A stretch of 64,000 bases of DNA from NCBI RefSeq assembly GCF_047663525.1, contig NC_092611.1, forward strand, positions 9,089,001 through 9,153,000, in the 5' to 3' direction. The translations under genes and the position numbers were made by a program. The notes beneath the pieces were generated by a model. The model saw only the letters and a program-made list of their open reading frames with translations. It was not told where the DNA came from and searched no databases. This stretch comes from Anas platyrhynchos (taxonomy: Eukaryota; Chordata; Aves; Anseriformes; Anatidae). The stretch's first letter is position 1. Each line of letters begins with the position of its first letter. Shown here piece by piece: positions 39,217 through 49,893 of this stretch.

Positions 39217-42200
39217 ACAAAGTGCAGAATGGAGGAGGAGGCAGGGCATGGTGCTGCTGCTGGTGGGATGATCCCAGCCAGCATCAGTGGGTTTGCTGCA
39301 GGCAGCTTGCAATGAGGGAGCCATGAGGCAGCTCTGTGCGTGGTGCAGCACCTTGGAGAGGTGGCGGTGCCGAGCTGAGGCTCAGGAGTCGCATGGACCT
39401 GACATGTGGGGTGGCCACATGGCTGTGCAGGGAGGCTCCGGGCTCAGCCTGTCCAGCTCAGTTTTCGGAGGCATCCAGCTGCGTATGGTGGGATCAAACG
39501 AGCGGAACCTCGCAGTGCTGTTATTGGGAGTGTTTCCAGGTTTGTGTTGTAACAGCATTACGCTGGGGCTGAAAGTATCTCCTTTGCAGTGTACACTGAT
39601 ATTAGCAGCAAATCCCTCAGGGCCTCTGGTAGCGCACGCTGTCCTGAGCACAGTGCTCCTTTGAATTCTGTAATCCCTCTTTAATTCCATTTGACTTGGA
39701 TGCAGCAGGCTAAAGACAGCACGTGTGCGTGGGGCTGGTTCCTGCCCCTCAGTACCTGTCCTGCCTCCTGGCTCATGCATGCTAATCCCTTGTGTAAGCC
39801 ACGCTTTTCCTTCACCCAGCTGCCAGACCTCTCTTCCCAGGTGCACAGAAGCCTCCTGCCAGCAGCCCCAGCCTACTTCAGCTAGGACTGGATGAAAACA
39901 GACAAATAAAAGTGTACCATTACTGAAAGGTGGGACTTGGTGTTTTCAGGACCTGGAGAGATGGTAGCTGGGGCCTGCGTAGTCCCCCTAACAATTTGTT
40001 GGGGTTTGGTCATACCCAGCCAACGCTGTTCTTTGCGCTCTGCCCTTGAAATAAAGTCTCTTTACAAGAGAGTGGAGGAAGGAGGAAGTGAACTTCCCAG
40101 GTGGATTCTTCTAATCCTGTAATGTGTCCAAATATACTTTATAGACTGTTTAATCCAGTGGTGAAATATCAGGGCTTCAATAAATCAACAGTTCTCTCAT
40201 TAGTATTCTAGCAATCATGAAGCAGAGCTGTGAATCATGGAGGACTTTGAGTAACTGGTCAAGGGGGAGGAGGCGGATCTGTCTGAGACTTTGCTGGAGG
40301 AAATGTGTCAGGAAATGAGCCCACGCTGATGCCCCACACATGCTTAATTGCAGGTGAGCCAAGTCATCTGGCTTTTGTGGCAAGTGCACAAGGAGGGGAG
40401 AATGAACAGCAAAATGGGTCGAGTCTGGGGATATAACTGGGAACAGTAGATTGTAACTCCCTGCAAAATGTTCCTGTCTTGTGGGGCGGAAGCAGTAGGA
40501 ACAAAACCAAGGATGGCTTTCATGGCAGATTTTCTAGAAAAGAGCTCCCTGCTTCCTCCTTTTTCTGCCAGGCTGGCCAGAACTGCACAGCATGGCTGTG
40601 CTGTGGGAGCTCGTCTCATGTATTACAAATGTGCTGATGGCAACGCAGAGCAGGGATGGCAAGAGAGCACGGAGCAGTTCCTGCTGGTGCAGGCGCTGTT
40701 AGGGCTCTCAGCCTGGTGTGAATCTTCAGAGGAGATAAAGCCCCACCTGCGGCCTTCCCTACCCTGGGGAGAGGGATCCGGAGCTCAGCAGCTGGGGTCT
40801 GCTCACACGCAGCAGGGCTGTGCAGGCAAACCTGAGCCTTGGTGCCCAGCCTGGGACCTGGAGCAGCTCTGCTGGGCTGTGGGGAGAGCAGACTCCTGAG
40901 GCCACGGCTGGGAGCAAGGCTGAGGGGCTGGGATGCGTTGCTCTCAGATACGAGGAGGAGGCACACCGCTCTGCTCAGCGGGTGCACTACCTGTGGTGCT
41001 GGAGGGGCTTGGTGCAGGGCACGGCAGCACCCTGCTGGAACACAGAGCTGCGAGGGGGCAGGTGGTGCTCGAGCCGGTGGGGAGAAGTCAGACTCGGCTT
41101 TCATACTGCTAAGTGGGAAAAGTGGTATTTGGTTGTTTTGTCAGCCTTTCCTCCAAGCTGACTTTAAATATTTAATGCTTTAAAAAACGCTGTACCATTT
41201 GCCATTTTGTCTGATGAGGAAGTCTGCATTTCAAGGGATCCCATCTGTGAGAAATCATCTTCAAAGTCGTTCTCTCTAGAGACAGCTGATGCAGGGAGGA
41301 TGGTAAAGTTGCTGTTCTTCACCCTTCAGTGCTGTTTGTGTTTCTCAGTGTGGCTAATGATGCGCAGCAAAGTGAGGCAGAACTCCCCCTCCTGCTTTGC
41401 TTCCTGGTTGTTGTATACTGGCACAACATTGGAACAGTTCATGCTGTGAGTGTGGCAGGGGAATGTTTACATGCAAATAGAAATATATTTTTGATGAACA
41501 TTTTAAAACTCGAGAAGAATGTCTGTGTTTCCTTATTTTTTTTTTCTTTTTTTTGCTGGACTCTAAAGTTTTCTGAATTCCTCCTCCCACCTTTGTCTGG
41601 GGATCTTCTGGCCAGGCTCCCGTTTGTGGGTCTGACCAGAGGCTTCAGACCTCCTCATGGGTCCTCTAACAAAGCAGGGGTGGTCCTCCTGCAGGCCCCA
41701 TCACACCAATGTCCTTGCTGAAGGAATCCCAGCAAGCTCGTTCTGGCCCTGGACGAATGGGGAGACCTCAGGTGACCACAGGGAACAGCAGCTGGCCGGG
41801 GGAATCCCTCCTCCCTAGGAAGGGATGGATCAAAACGCAGATTTCCTGTCTGCTGTGGGGTTTACACCAATCCCTGTCTGCAGGGATGTTGCTTTTAGTT
41901 TCCCAGCTCTCGGAGGGACTCCTGGCAGTAGCTCCAGTTGGTTTTGCGATAACCCCACCGTGCTGGCTTCCTGCAGCACGGGCAGGCTGTCAGCCTGCTG
42001 GACACTGTCCGCAAAGCCACGTAGCTGAGCCCAGCCTGTGTCCCGAGCAGCGGGGATGAGTGTGGAGAAATGCCTGCTTCCTTAGCAATAATATGTTCTG
42101 AAACACGTTTATCTTTCCTGTTGAAACTTGCGATAGCTGTATCTGGTTTTGTAAGCAAATTAAATCAACGTGAGTCTGTTTTGTATGATGGTGACATTTG

Positions 42201-43590
42201 TAGCTTTATTTTTTCCTTGTCGAGCTGTGCTGTCGTAGCCCTCGATAGCCAGCTGGTACTTACCTTTCACATCTTCCCCTCACTTGTCTCCAGGCTGCTT
42301 CATGTTTTGTCTTGTCAAGGTCATTTCTGGCAATTTTTCAAGACCACTTCAGCTCGCTGTAGCTTTATTACCATTATTCTATTAAGTGTCTGGCCACGGT
42401 AGCAAATGCAGGGGCAGATAGAAAGCTAAAAACAAAACTACAAAAGCAATTCTTCATGGGGCTTTCAGCCAGCAGGACAGCTTTTCATGGGCTTGTATCC
42501 TGCCCTTTTCATACAGCCGTCATCCAGCCCCGTTACGATGGTTATCTCCCTCCCGAGCTTCGTGTCAAGGCTGCGAGGCGGGCGCTGTGCCGGAGGGGAC
42601 CAAGGCCAGCTCAGCTGGGGCTGGAGGACAGCGGGCAGAGGGGCTCTCCCTGCTTTTCTCTCCCCATCACTTATTCCTTCCCCTGTTTCTCTCCTTCCAG
42701 CAGCCCCGGCACCCCCCTAGCCAGCCCTGCCAGCTGTGCACATTGGCTCTTTTGGGGCTTTATTTGAAATGGTCTGGTTAAAGGCTCAGCTCGCCTGGTC
42801 TCAGCACTGCAGTGACGGCTGCCTCCGTGCCCTGCCCGGGGGCTCTCCTGTGCTGAGAGGCTGCAGGCGTGTAACACGGGCAGTGGCAGAAATGAGGAGA
42901 GAGATTGTCACCACAAACGTGGTCTGAGGCTGCGTGGGGCACACGGCGGGGCTGGGGTGGATGCTGCTGTCCGTGCTGGGCAGAGGAGGGCTGCTGGAGC
43001 TGAGGGACAGCAGGCACAGGAGGAACAGCGTGAGGATCTGCTGGCCGTGCAGAAACCGAGCCCAGCCTTTAGGTTTCTCCAGGTGCTTTAGGTTTCTCCA
43101 GGAGCGGCTGAGTCTCTTGGTCTTCCACCCCACTCCTGAAGCAGTGACTGTGCAGAGAGCACAGGACGGCCCTGAGAAACCCCCAAATCCCACCTGAAAT
43201 AGAGATGCCTTCTGGGTGCAGGAGGGTTTGCTGTGATCCTGCTGAGAAGCAGGCCAAGCAGCAGAGTTTTGCTGCGTGCCGTGGTTCTGAGGTGTGGGCG
43301 CTGTGTTGGGGTGGGGGTGTGCTGGCCTGTAGGTACCTAGGGAAGAAGAGGATTTGCTTTTCCTGGAATGCCAGCACCATACATGCTGGAGAAATTCAGC
43401 GATTAGAAGAGCAAAAGGACAGCGGGTGATTACTCTGCCGGGATGAACACGAGCCCTAAGCTCATTAAGGGGCTTGGAGCCTGCCTGCTGCAGAAGGGGA
43501 CGTTTCAGTCGCTGGCTGCTCAGCCCGCTGTGCGTCCCTCCCGGAGCTCAGCCCTCCCAGGACGGTGGGAGCCCCTCGGAGCCCCCAGCC
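39217..43590. other. Intergenic region CEP164 to IQ-motif gene
   Basis: About 4.4 kb with no open frame that resembles a protein or carries consistent splice sites. It has short T-rich runs (about 41537-41554) and moderate GC. It may contain the promoter and any 5' non-coding exon of the small gene that begins at 43591, but I could not place them. Several small frames are present and look like chance. Confidence 0.6.
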
Positions 43591-46010
43591 ATGCTGGCGT
43601 CCCTGATGACAGCGCTGTTTTTTGTGGTGAGAGCATTTGGGCAGGTGAGTCCGGGCTGGCCAGGCAGCAGGTAGGATTCGGTGCTTTCAGTCTTATTTCT
43701 AGGGGTGTGTTACTTCGTGGGCAGTGCAGAATCCAGGCTCAGCTACTTCTGTGAGCCGTGGCTCCCTGCAGCACGGCTGGGGCTGTGCCACGAGCTGTGA
43801 TCCTGGTGATGCATACGCAGGAGCAGCTCTTGGTGGTGTTTAACTGCAGCTCTCGGAGCTGCCCATCAGCTTCTCCCCCGTCCTGCTGCAAACCCTTTCT
43901 CCACGCAGCTCGGGACCAGCCTGTTCCGCGAGGAGCCCCTGCCCTACCTGGTGTACCAGCCCCTGCCCTGGCAGATCCAGTGCGTGACACAGAGCCGCCG
44001 CACCAGCCGGGACAGCGAGGTGAGTGCTGCCTGCCTCGGCTCCTCTCCTCGGGTGGTCGGGAGAGAGGGCTCGTCTGCTGGCCATCCAGAGCATGGTTAA
44101 AGAGATCCTGCCAGCAGTTGTCACAAATCTGGTTTTTGATACAAAGCTCTTTGCTGATTCTCCTTGGAGGACTTCTTACAAATGCAAATTAATTAATCAG
44201 AGCTCTGTAATGCTCTTTAAGGGAACAACAGTAAGTATTTTCAAGGTTCCCAAGGGGAATGGGTAGCAGAAAGCCCAGTGGAGCTCGCCCTGTCCCTCGC
44301 AGCTGGCCTGGCAGGGGCTGCTCCCTGCCTCTGCCTGGAGATGGAGCTGACTGTTTCTGTCCTCTACCTTTGCAGAAAGGCAGGAGCTCTCGTCAGAACA
44401 GCATCTACTCGATTTCTGGAGAGAAAGGTGAGTGTGGGGCAGGCGGGGAGGCAGGCATGGCTAAGCAGAGGGGGAAACTGGGTGAGACTGGGGGTCATGG
44501 CACAACAGGCACTGCAGTACCTAGGCCCTTTTTCCAGAAGATCCGTCCCCGTGACATTATTAGGGGGTATTTGGGAAGTCAGCTTTGTGTGAGGGAAGTC
44601 ACCTCCCTTCCCCCTGCCCCCTTTATTTATTTTTTTCCTTCCCTTCCCATGGCTGCACCTCTGGCTTGCTGGCAGGGCTGTACTTTCAGCCAGTTCCCGT
44701 CCCCGAGGACACCCCCAGGAGGGTGCAGGAGCACTTCTTGGCCCGGCAAAACCACCCTGAGCTCGTCCCTTGCCCTCCTCTCTGCTCTTCTTCCTAAGCC
44801 TGGCAGCTCTGCTGAAGTCAAGTGCTCGGCAAATAGGATTTGTCCCCTTCTATTCTCAGAGCGACTCGGCCAGTAATCGGATAAGGGCCACGACGCCTGG
44901 CAGCACCGGGCTGGGCAGGGTGCTGCAGGCAGGGTGCTGAGCAGCCGGAGACCTCGTGGGGCTCTCTCCTTCGCAGTTAACCAGCAGCCCTGAGGGTCCT
45001 GCCCAATGCTCCGGGGGTTTTTGCTGCCCCACAAGGAGGGGAAGGTCCCTGGGGCTTTCTGGGCTGGGCGCTGGGGTCTTATTGATGGGCCCTGCCTGTG
45101 CTGAGCCCTGCCGAGCTCCTTCACAGTGCATTTCTCACGGAGCTGTCAGCAGCCTGCACAGCTGGGGGCTTGTTTCTGGAAACACAGAGCAGTAAATGCC
45201 CCCAGCGGCTCCCCAGCCTCTGGCATTTGATTTTTGCAGCGGGCAGGATTTACGGCTGACAATGCGCCTTGTTAAGCCGGGCAGGAGGGAGCTGATTCCC
45301 AATGTGGACTTTTTTTTATGTATCTTTTTACTTTGCAATTTCTTTTAGGATGTGAATAAAAATGGGTTCAGGTGACATTGGTGAGTTTATACAGCAGCAT
45401 CTGGCATCAGGATTTCTGATCGCTGCTCGGGGGGTGCTTAGCGGTGACACACTTGGTTAAAAGAGCACTGCTGAGTGGCTTTGATTCAGTTCCTGTTGAA
45501 TTTCACAATACTTCCCTAATGCCACATTAAGCATGGAGTGGGGAGGGCTCCCATTTATCAGCGTGAGAGCTTTATTGCCGTACAGTGCCGGGCTTTTTTT
45601 CTAATCTTATTTGTGCGTGTGAAAGTAAGTGAGTATCATACGTGGTGATTAAACGTGGGGAAGCTGAGGTCTTCGGGGAGTAAAGCTGTGTAAATAGAGG
45701 GCTTAGTGCTGCCAGGGAGGCTGGGCTTTGCTTCCCCGCTCCATCTCCCTCTGCTCTCCAGGAGCTGGCAGAGTCATGGCTTCGTGCTGCCTCTGGAAGC
45801 CGGGGCCGGGCCCTGTTGGTGGGAGCAGGAGGTGTTTGGGGCCACCAGCACCGCCTGAGCTCACCCTGATGCTCGGTTCTCATCCCAGGCAACGTCACCC
45901 CTGACGCCAGCAGCGAGGGCAGGTTCTTCAGCGACCCTTCCGAGAAGGCGGCCGTCACCATCCAGACCCACTTCAGGAGGTACCAGCAGCAGAAGCAGGA
46001 GAAGAAGTAG
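43591..46010 (+). CDS. Small protein with hydrophobic N-terminus and PCP4-like IQ motif
   Basis: Four exons, 43591-43644, 43909-44019, 44376-44427 and 45889-46010, with good GTGAGT donors (all three), CAG acceptors and compatible phases (0, 0, 1), give 112 residues. The N-terminus MLASLMTALFFVVRAFGQ is hydrophobic and could be a signal peptide or anchor. The middle has EEPLPYLVYQPLPWQIQ and a basic segment with RRTSRDS, a PKA-type site. The C-terminus FSDPSEKAAVTIQTHFRRYQ, then QQKQEKK, resembles the calmodulin-binding IQ motif of PCP4, PCP4L1 and neurogranin (for example EKAALAIQGKFRRFQ). I do not recognise a named orthologue. Alternative upstream first exons are possible, because the start rests on the ATG context (CAGCCATGC) and phase. 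Function in calmodulin binding is inferred from the motif only. Confidence 0.75.
44428..45888 (+). other. Intron 3 of the IQ-motif gene
   Basis: An intron of 1461 bases between donor GTGAGT and acceptor TCTCATCCCAG. No repeat family or further exon in phase was recognised. Confidence 0.65.
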
Positions 46011-49000
46011 CTGCCTTGCCCACGCCCTGCACCATCCCTCCTCTTGTCTGTTGTGTTCCCCAGCCAGATTTGTGCCCATGAACCCGCTAGGTAGCTCTTG
46101 GTGCATGCACAGCTGTAGGTGCTCCGCTGTTGGCTGCGGGTCGGTGGGGTCCTGGTGGCTCCTTCCTTCCCCAAATAGCACTGCCCCGTGGCCAGGGACC
46201 ACCAGCAAGGGGCTGTTGGCTGGGACCTCAGCACCCAGCAGCTCTGGCACTTGCCCTTTCCCTGGTGGCAGCACCCCCAGCTGCGTGGTGGCAGGCCCTG
46301 GGGCTGCACAGCTGAGGGCTGTTGTGCCCAGCCAGCTGCCCAGCTGGGGCTCGTTGTGCTCACAACAGCTCCACTTTGCAGCTGGAGCTGGGGTTGGAAC
46401 ATCAGCTTTCTTCCCTGACCCAACACGGTGCCTACGAGCTGGCTGGGAATGGGGTGCCACCAGGTAAGGGGAGCAGGAGGTGTGCCACGTGCTGGGTGTG
46501 AGCTGATTTTTGCTTTTCTCGGGCAGCACTGGGTGTCCTGGCTTTGGAATGAGAGGGAGACTGGTTTTTTAGCAGCTATTTTTGAGTACTGGCTTTCCTA
46601 GTGTGCAGAGCTCTCGAGAAAGAGGGAAAAATAAAAACAGAGATAGGAGGAGCAGGACTGGGCCACCAGGGGTTGTTTGGGGGGTTGGTGAGGACACCGA
46701 GTGTGCTGCGGCACACGCAGGAGGTGCTCAGAGGGAAGGGTTGGCTGCCTGTCTCCTGCTGAAGGCAAGGTTTGGCGAGCATGGCTCGAAGCAGCTCTGT
46801 TCCCCAGCGCCTGGCTCAGTGCTGTGCCCAGCTTTGGTGCGTCCCAGGGGAGAGCAAAGCGCAGCGGGTTCATGGGGAGCAGGGGGCGTGCTGGGGGGGT
46901 CATGCTGGTCAACTGCAGGGAGTTCGGGTTCTGGTAATGAGCAACACAAAGCCACGGTCTGTAACTGCTGGGGAAGGTGAAGGGGAGAATTCTTGTGAAG
47001 ATGTAGAGGAAAATCTGTGCTAGCCGATTACAATAAAGACATGTTAATCTGTTGTTCTTTTTATCTTGCTAATCCACTTACTCTCACAGCTGAGAACACA
47101 CTTGCCTTTTCTTGCCTCTTCTATTTAAAGTCTGGGATTGGCGTTGCAGAGGTGCTGCTTGGTTGCCTCGCTGTAACGCGGCTTTGGGATGGGGGGGAAG
47201 GCTTGGCTCCACGTGAAGTCTGCACCAGGAGAGGGGTTGGAAGTTGAACGTGCACTTGAACTACTCTTGCAGCCTTAGAAATGTGCTGGTTTGCTTGTCA
47301 GCACTTCCCCCGATGGTGGGCAGAGCCAGGAGGGGCAGGGCTGTCAGACCCCTCAGGTGGAGGTGCAGCTGGGTGCTTTTTGGGAACCTGCAGACGAAGG
47401 AAAGGCCGAGTGCTCGCTGCACGTCTGCCAGCCTCTGGCTCCCTGGGACTGTCCCTTGATGACACCTTGCAGCAAGCCAAATAAACTCTTTGAGGTCCTA
47501 AGAGACTGTGTCAGAGCCGCATAACATGATCTGCAGCATTAAATTGCCCTGCTCACGTTGTGTGTACAAACGTTGGCCAAAATCCATGCCCTCCTTGCAT
47601 GCTAACTTGGAAAATTGCCTTTTTTTTTTTTTTTTTATGTCTCCAAAAACCTGTTAAAATTGAATGAATAAGAAGAACGTGTAGAAGTAAATCCTATTCA
47701 CAACAGATCTTGGGATTAATATTAAAAAATAAAAGAGGTTCTGCAGAAGGCTCCTACCCCCATTTCATGCATGGAGTGTTACCGGAATGAGCACCAAAAC
47801 CGCTGAGAATGGGCACAAGAACTGGTCCTAACAGCTCATTTTCTGGGCCCCCCAAGAGGAAGCAGCTGCCCGGTTCCTGCCAAGTTTCAGCTTCCCTGGG
47901 TTTAAGGAGTTGTTTGACTCTGACAAGCAAGGGGCACGGCAGGGGCTGCTGAGCAGTGCAGCGACACCAGCAGGGGCTGGGACTGCAAGCTGGGCGCTGA
48001 GATGGAAGCTCACGGCAGCAGCAAGGCCGGTCACACAGCACAGGTCTGCGCTCACTTAAAATCAAAGGCTAGTGGAGGTACAAAGTTAAATCCGTAGCAC
48101 TTGAAAGAAGCGGTGTTTACCAGTTATAATCAAGTGGTTTTGTGTTTTGTTTTGTTGTTTGTTTTTTTTTTTAAAGGGAGGGTGAAAGAGAAAAAGGTGA
48201 GTTAAGGTGGAACCAGGTTCCTCTGTTTGCTGTAAGGAAGAAATGAGAAATGGGACCAGAGCGGAACAAGCATGGAAAAGCGCACAGTTGGTTAAAGTAC
48301 TGGCTGGTAAATCAGAGGCACTGAGGAAACAAAGGCAGGCAGCCGATTAGCCTTAAAATAGCAGCAGAACCTCCCCAGGATGGCGAGGTTCTGGTCTGGG
48401 GAAGCCCATTGATCAGTCTGCTGCTGTTTTTGCCCTCTTGGGCACGGGGAGGCTGCCAGCCCGTCGGGTGGTGGTGCTGATGTGCTCCTTGCCTCGGCTC
48501 CGGCTGCTCTCATCCTTGCAGGTGCTGGGGCAGGGTGCTGTGCTGTGCTGTGCTTGGCCACTCCAAGCTGGTGCAGCCAGGCTGTGGGGCACCGTGCTCC
48601 ACGTCCCCACGAGCTGTGGCCTCGAGGGAGCCGGGCAGGATCGTGCCAATGTGCTTCCATGCGCCCCGACCTGGCGCAGCGCTGAGCTCCGCCGCACATC
48701 GATGCTGCACGAGGGGCTCTTGGCTTTGCTTCTTGCCTCGCTGTGCTGCGATGGGCTCACCACGGTGTGCTGCATCCACGTGTGTGCTGTGCCACCATGC
48801 AGGGGAGCTGCTGGTGGCTCGCTGCTCTGTGCTGAGCTGGCCTGTGGCTCCTCGCCGGTGCTGGGGTGCCCTGCTGCGGGGCACCAGCCCGGCACCCTGC
48901 TCCCAGCCCTTCCCTGGCTCCGTGGCACCCGGGCTGCTCGCTGTCCCCTTCCCTCCCGCACTGTCCTGTCCCTAGCCCTGTGCCCCCAAGCGCTCCTCCG

Positions 49001-49014
49001 GCCACTTAAGAAAC
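46011..49014. other. 3' region between the convergent IQ-motif gene and DSCAML1
   Basis: This stretch covers the probable 3' UTR of the IQ-motif gene and the gap to the DSCAML1 3' end. It has T-runs at about 47621-47637 and 48162-48173. Long open frames at 48438-49088 and on the opposite strand overlap each other in GC-rich DNA and show no protein similarity. No gene is called. Confidence 0.55.
46630..47037 (+). terminator. Candidate polyadenylation signals of the IQ-motif gene
   Basis: AATAAA occurs at 46630-46635 and at 47032-47037, about 0.6 and 1.0 kb after the stop codon at 46008-46010. Either could end the transcript. A third lies near 47479. Confidence 0.45.
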
Positions 49015-49034
49015 ACCCACATATAAACATAACC

Positions 49035-49040
49035 TTTATT
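49035..49040 (-). terminator. DSCAML1: DSCAML1 polyadenylation signal
   Basis: TTTATT on the plus strand reads AATAAA on the minus strand, about 400 bases after the DSCAML1 stop codon. The 3' UTR between (49041-49438) is AT-rich and includes an alternating AT tract at about 49239-49269. Confidence 0.7.
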
Positions 49041-49438
49041 GCACACAGCGCTGGTTTTTTTTTCATAGAAAAAGGTATTAACACATAAGCATTTGCAAAT
49101 TGAAGCAACTCCTGCTGTTTTCAGAACAGTAAAATAGCATGCAATGTCTTTGAGACGTTCCTTTGTCAAAACCACCGACGAGATCAGGGAAAAAAAGTCG
49201 CTGAGTCTTTCCTTGTGCCCCTTTCAAAATGATGTGAAATATATATATATGTTTACATATATATTATATTTTTTTCTTAATCTGTAACATCAAATTCTTT
49301 GTGCCCTGGTTTCTTTTTCTGTTTGGAGAAGAAGAAAATAGTTTCATTTATACAAAAGAGTTCCTTATGTACAAGTCCGTGACTTAAATAGAAATAGCGC
49401 CGGGGAGGAGCTGAGTCCGTGGCGGTGCCCGCGCGGCC
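49041..49438 (-). other. DSCAML1: DSCAML1 3' UTR
   Basis: The 3' untranslated region follows the TAG stop at 49439-49441. It is AT-rich in contrast with the very GC-rich last coding exon. It contains an (AT)n tract near 49239-49250 followed by TACATATATATTATAT, and several T- and A-rich runs of the kind that hold AU-rich elements. Confidence 0.65.
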
Positions 49439-49893
49439 CTACACCAGCGTGTAGGACTTGGAGTAGGCGCCAGCCCCCTGTTTCTGAGACCTGCCCACGC
49501 CCGACGTGCTCATTTCTAGCAGCGAGTCCCGCGAGCCCCCCACTTTGGAGTGCGTGGGTGCGCGCGGCTCGGCGGGGGCGGCGGCGGCGGCCGCGGGGGG
49601 CTCGGCGGCGGTGGCGGCGGGCGCAGCGGCGGCGGTGGGCGCAGCGGTGGCCCCGGCCGAGGTGGGCATGGGGAGAGTCCTCTGAGGTAAGGTGGTGGCG
49701 GAGGTGGGGGGCGGCAGCCCCGGGGGCTTGGTGCCGGGCTCCAGCGTCAGGTGCCGGGCGGGCGGGTGGTAGCCCCGTGCCAGGTTGCGGATGGAGGCTT
49801 CGCGGGGAGGCACCACCGGGCACGGCTCGTGGGCGTCGGGCTTGCGGAAGAAGGCCTCCGACTTGACGTAGAGCGGGAGGTTGCAGTAGTCGC
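49439..49893 (-). CDS. DSCAML1: DSCAML1 last coding exon, Ala/Pro-rich tail and PDZ-ligand end
   Basis: A 455-base exon. [20 protein letters not shown] and [19 protein letters not shown] are close to human. They lead into an Ala/Pro-rich stretch ([20 protein letters not shown]) built on GCC/GCG repeats, and then to the conserved [20 protein letters not shown] and the terminus SYTLV, a class I PDZ ligand. The alanine tracts are longer and purer than the human Pro/Ala region as I remember it. TAG stop at 49439-49441. Confidence 0.95.

Noticed and set aside
45572..46529. 284- and 222-codon minus-strand frames over the last exon of the IQ-motif gene
   Set aside because: They overlap each other in different frames and are antisense to an exon with sound splice evidence. 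They show no recognisable domain.
48413..49108. Overlapping long frames on both strands upstream of the DSCAML1 poly(A) signal
   Set aside because: Mutually overlapping, Cys/Ala/Ser-rich translations in GC-rich DNA, with no splice sites in phase and no similarity.
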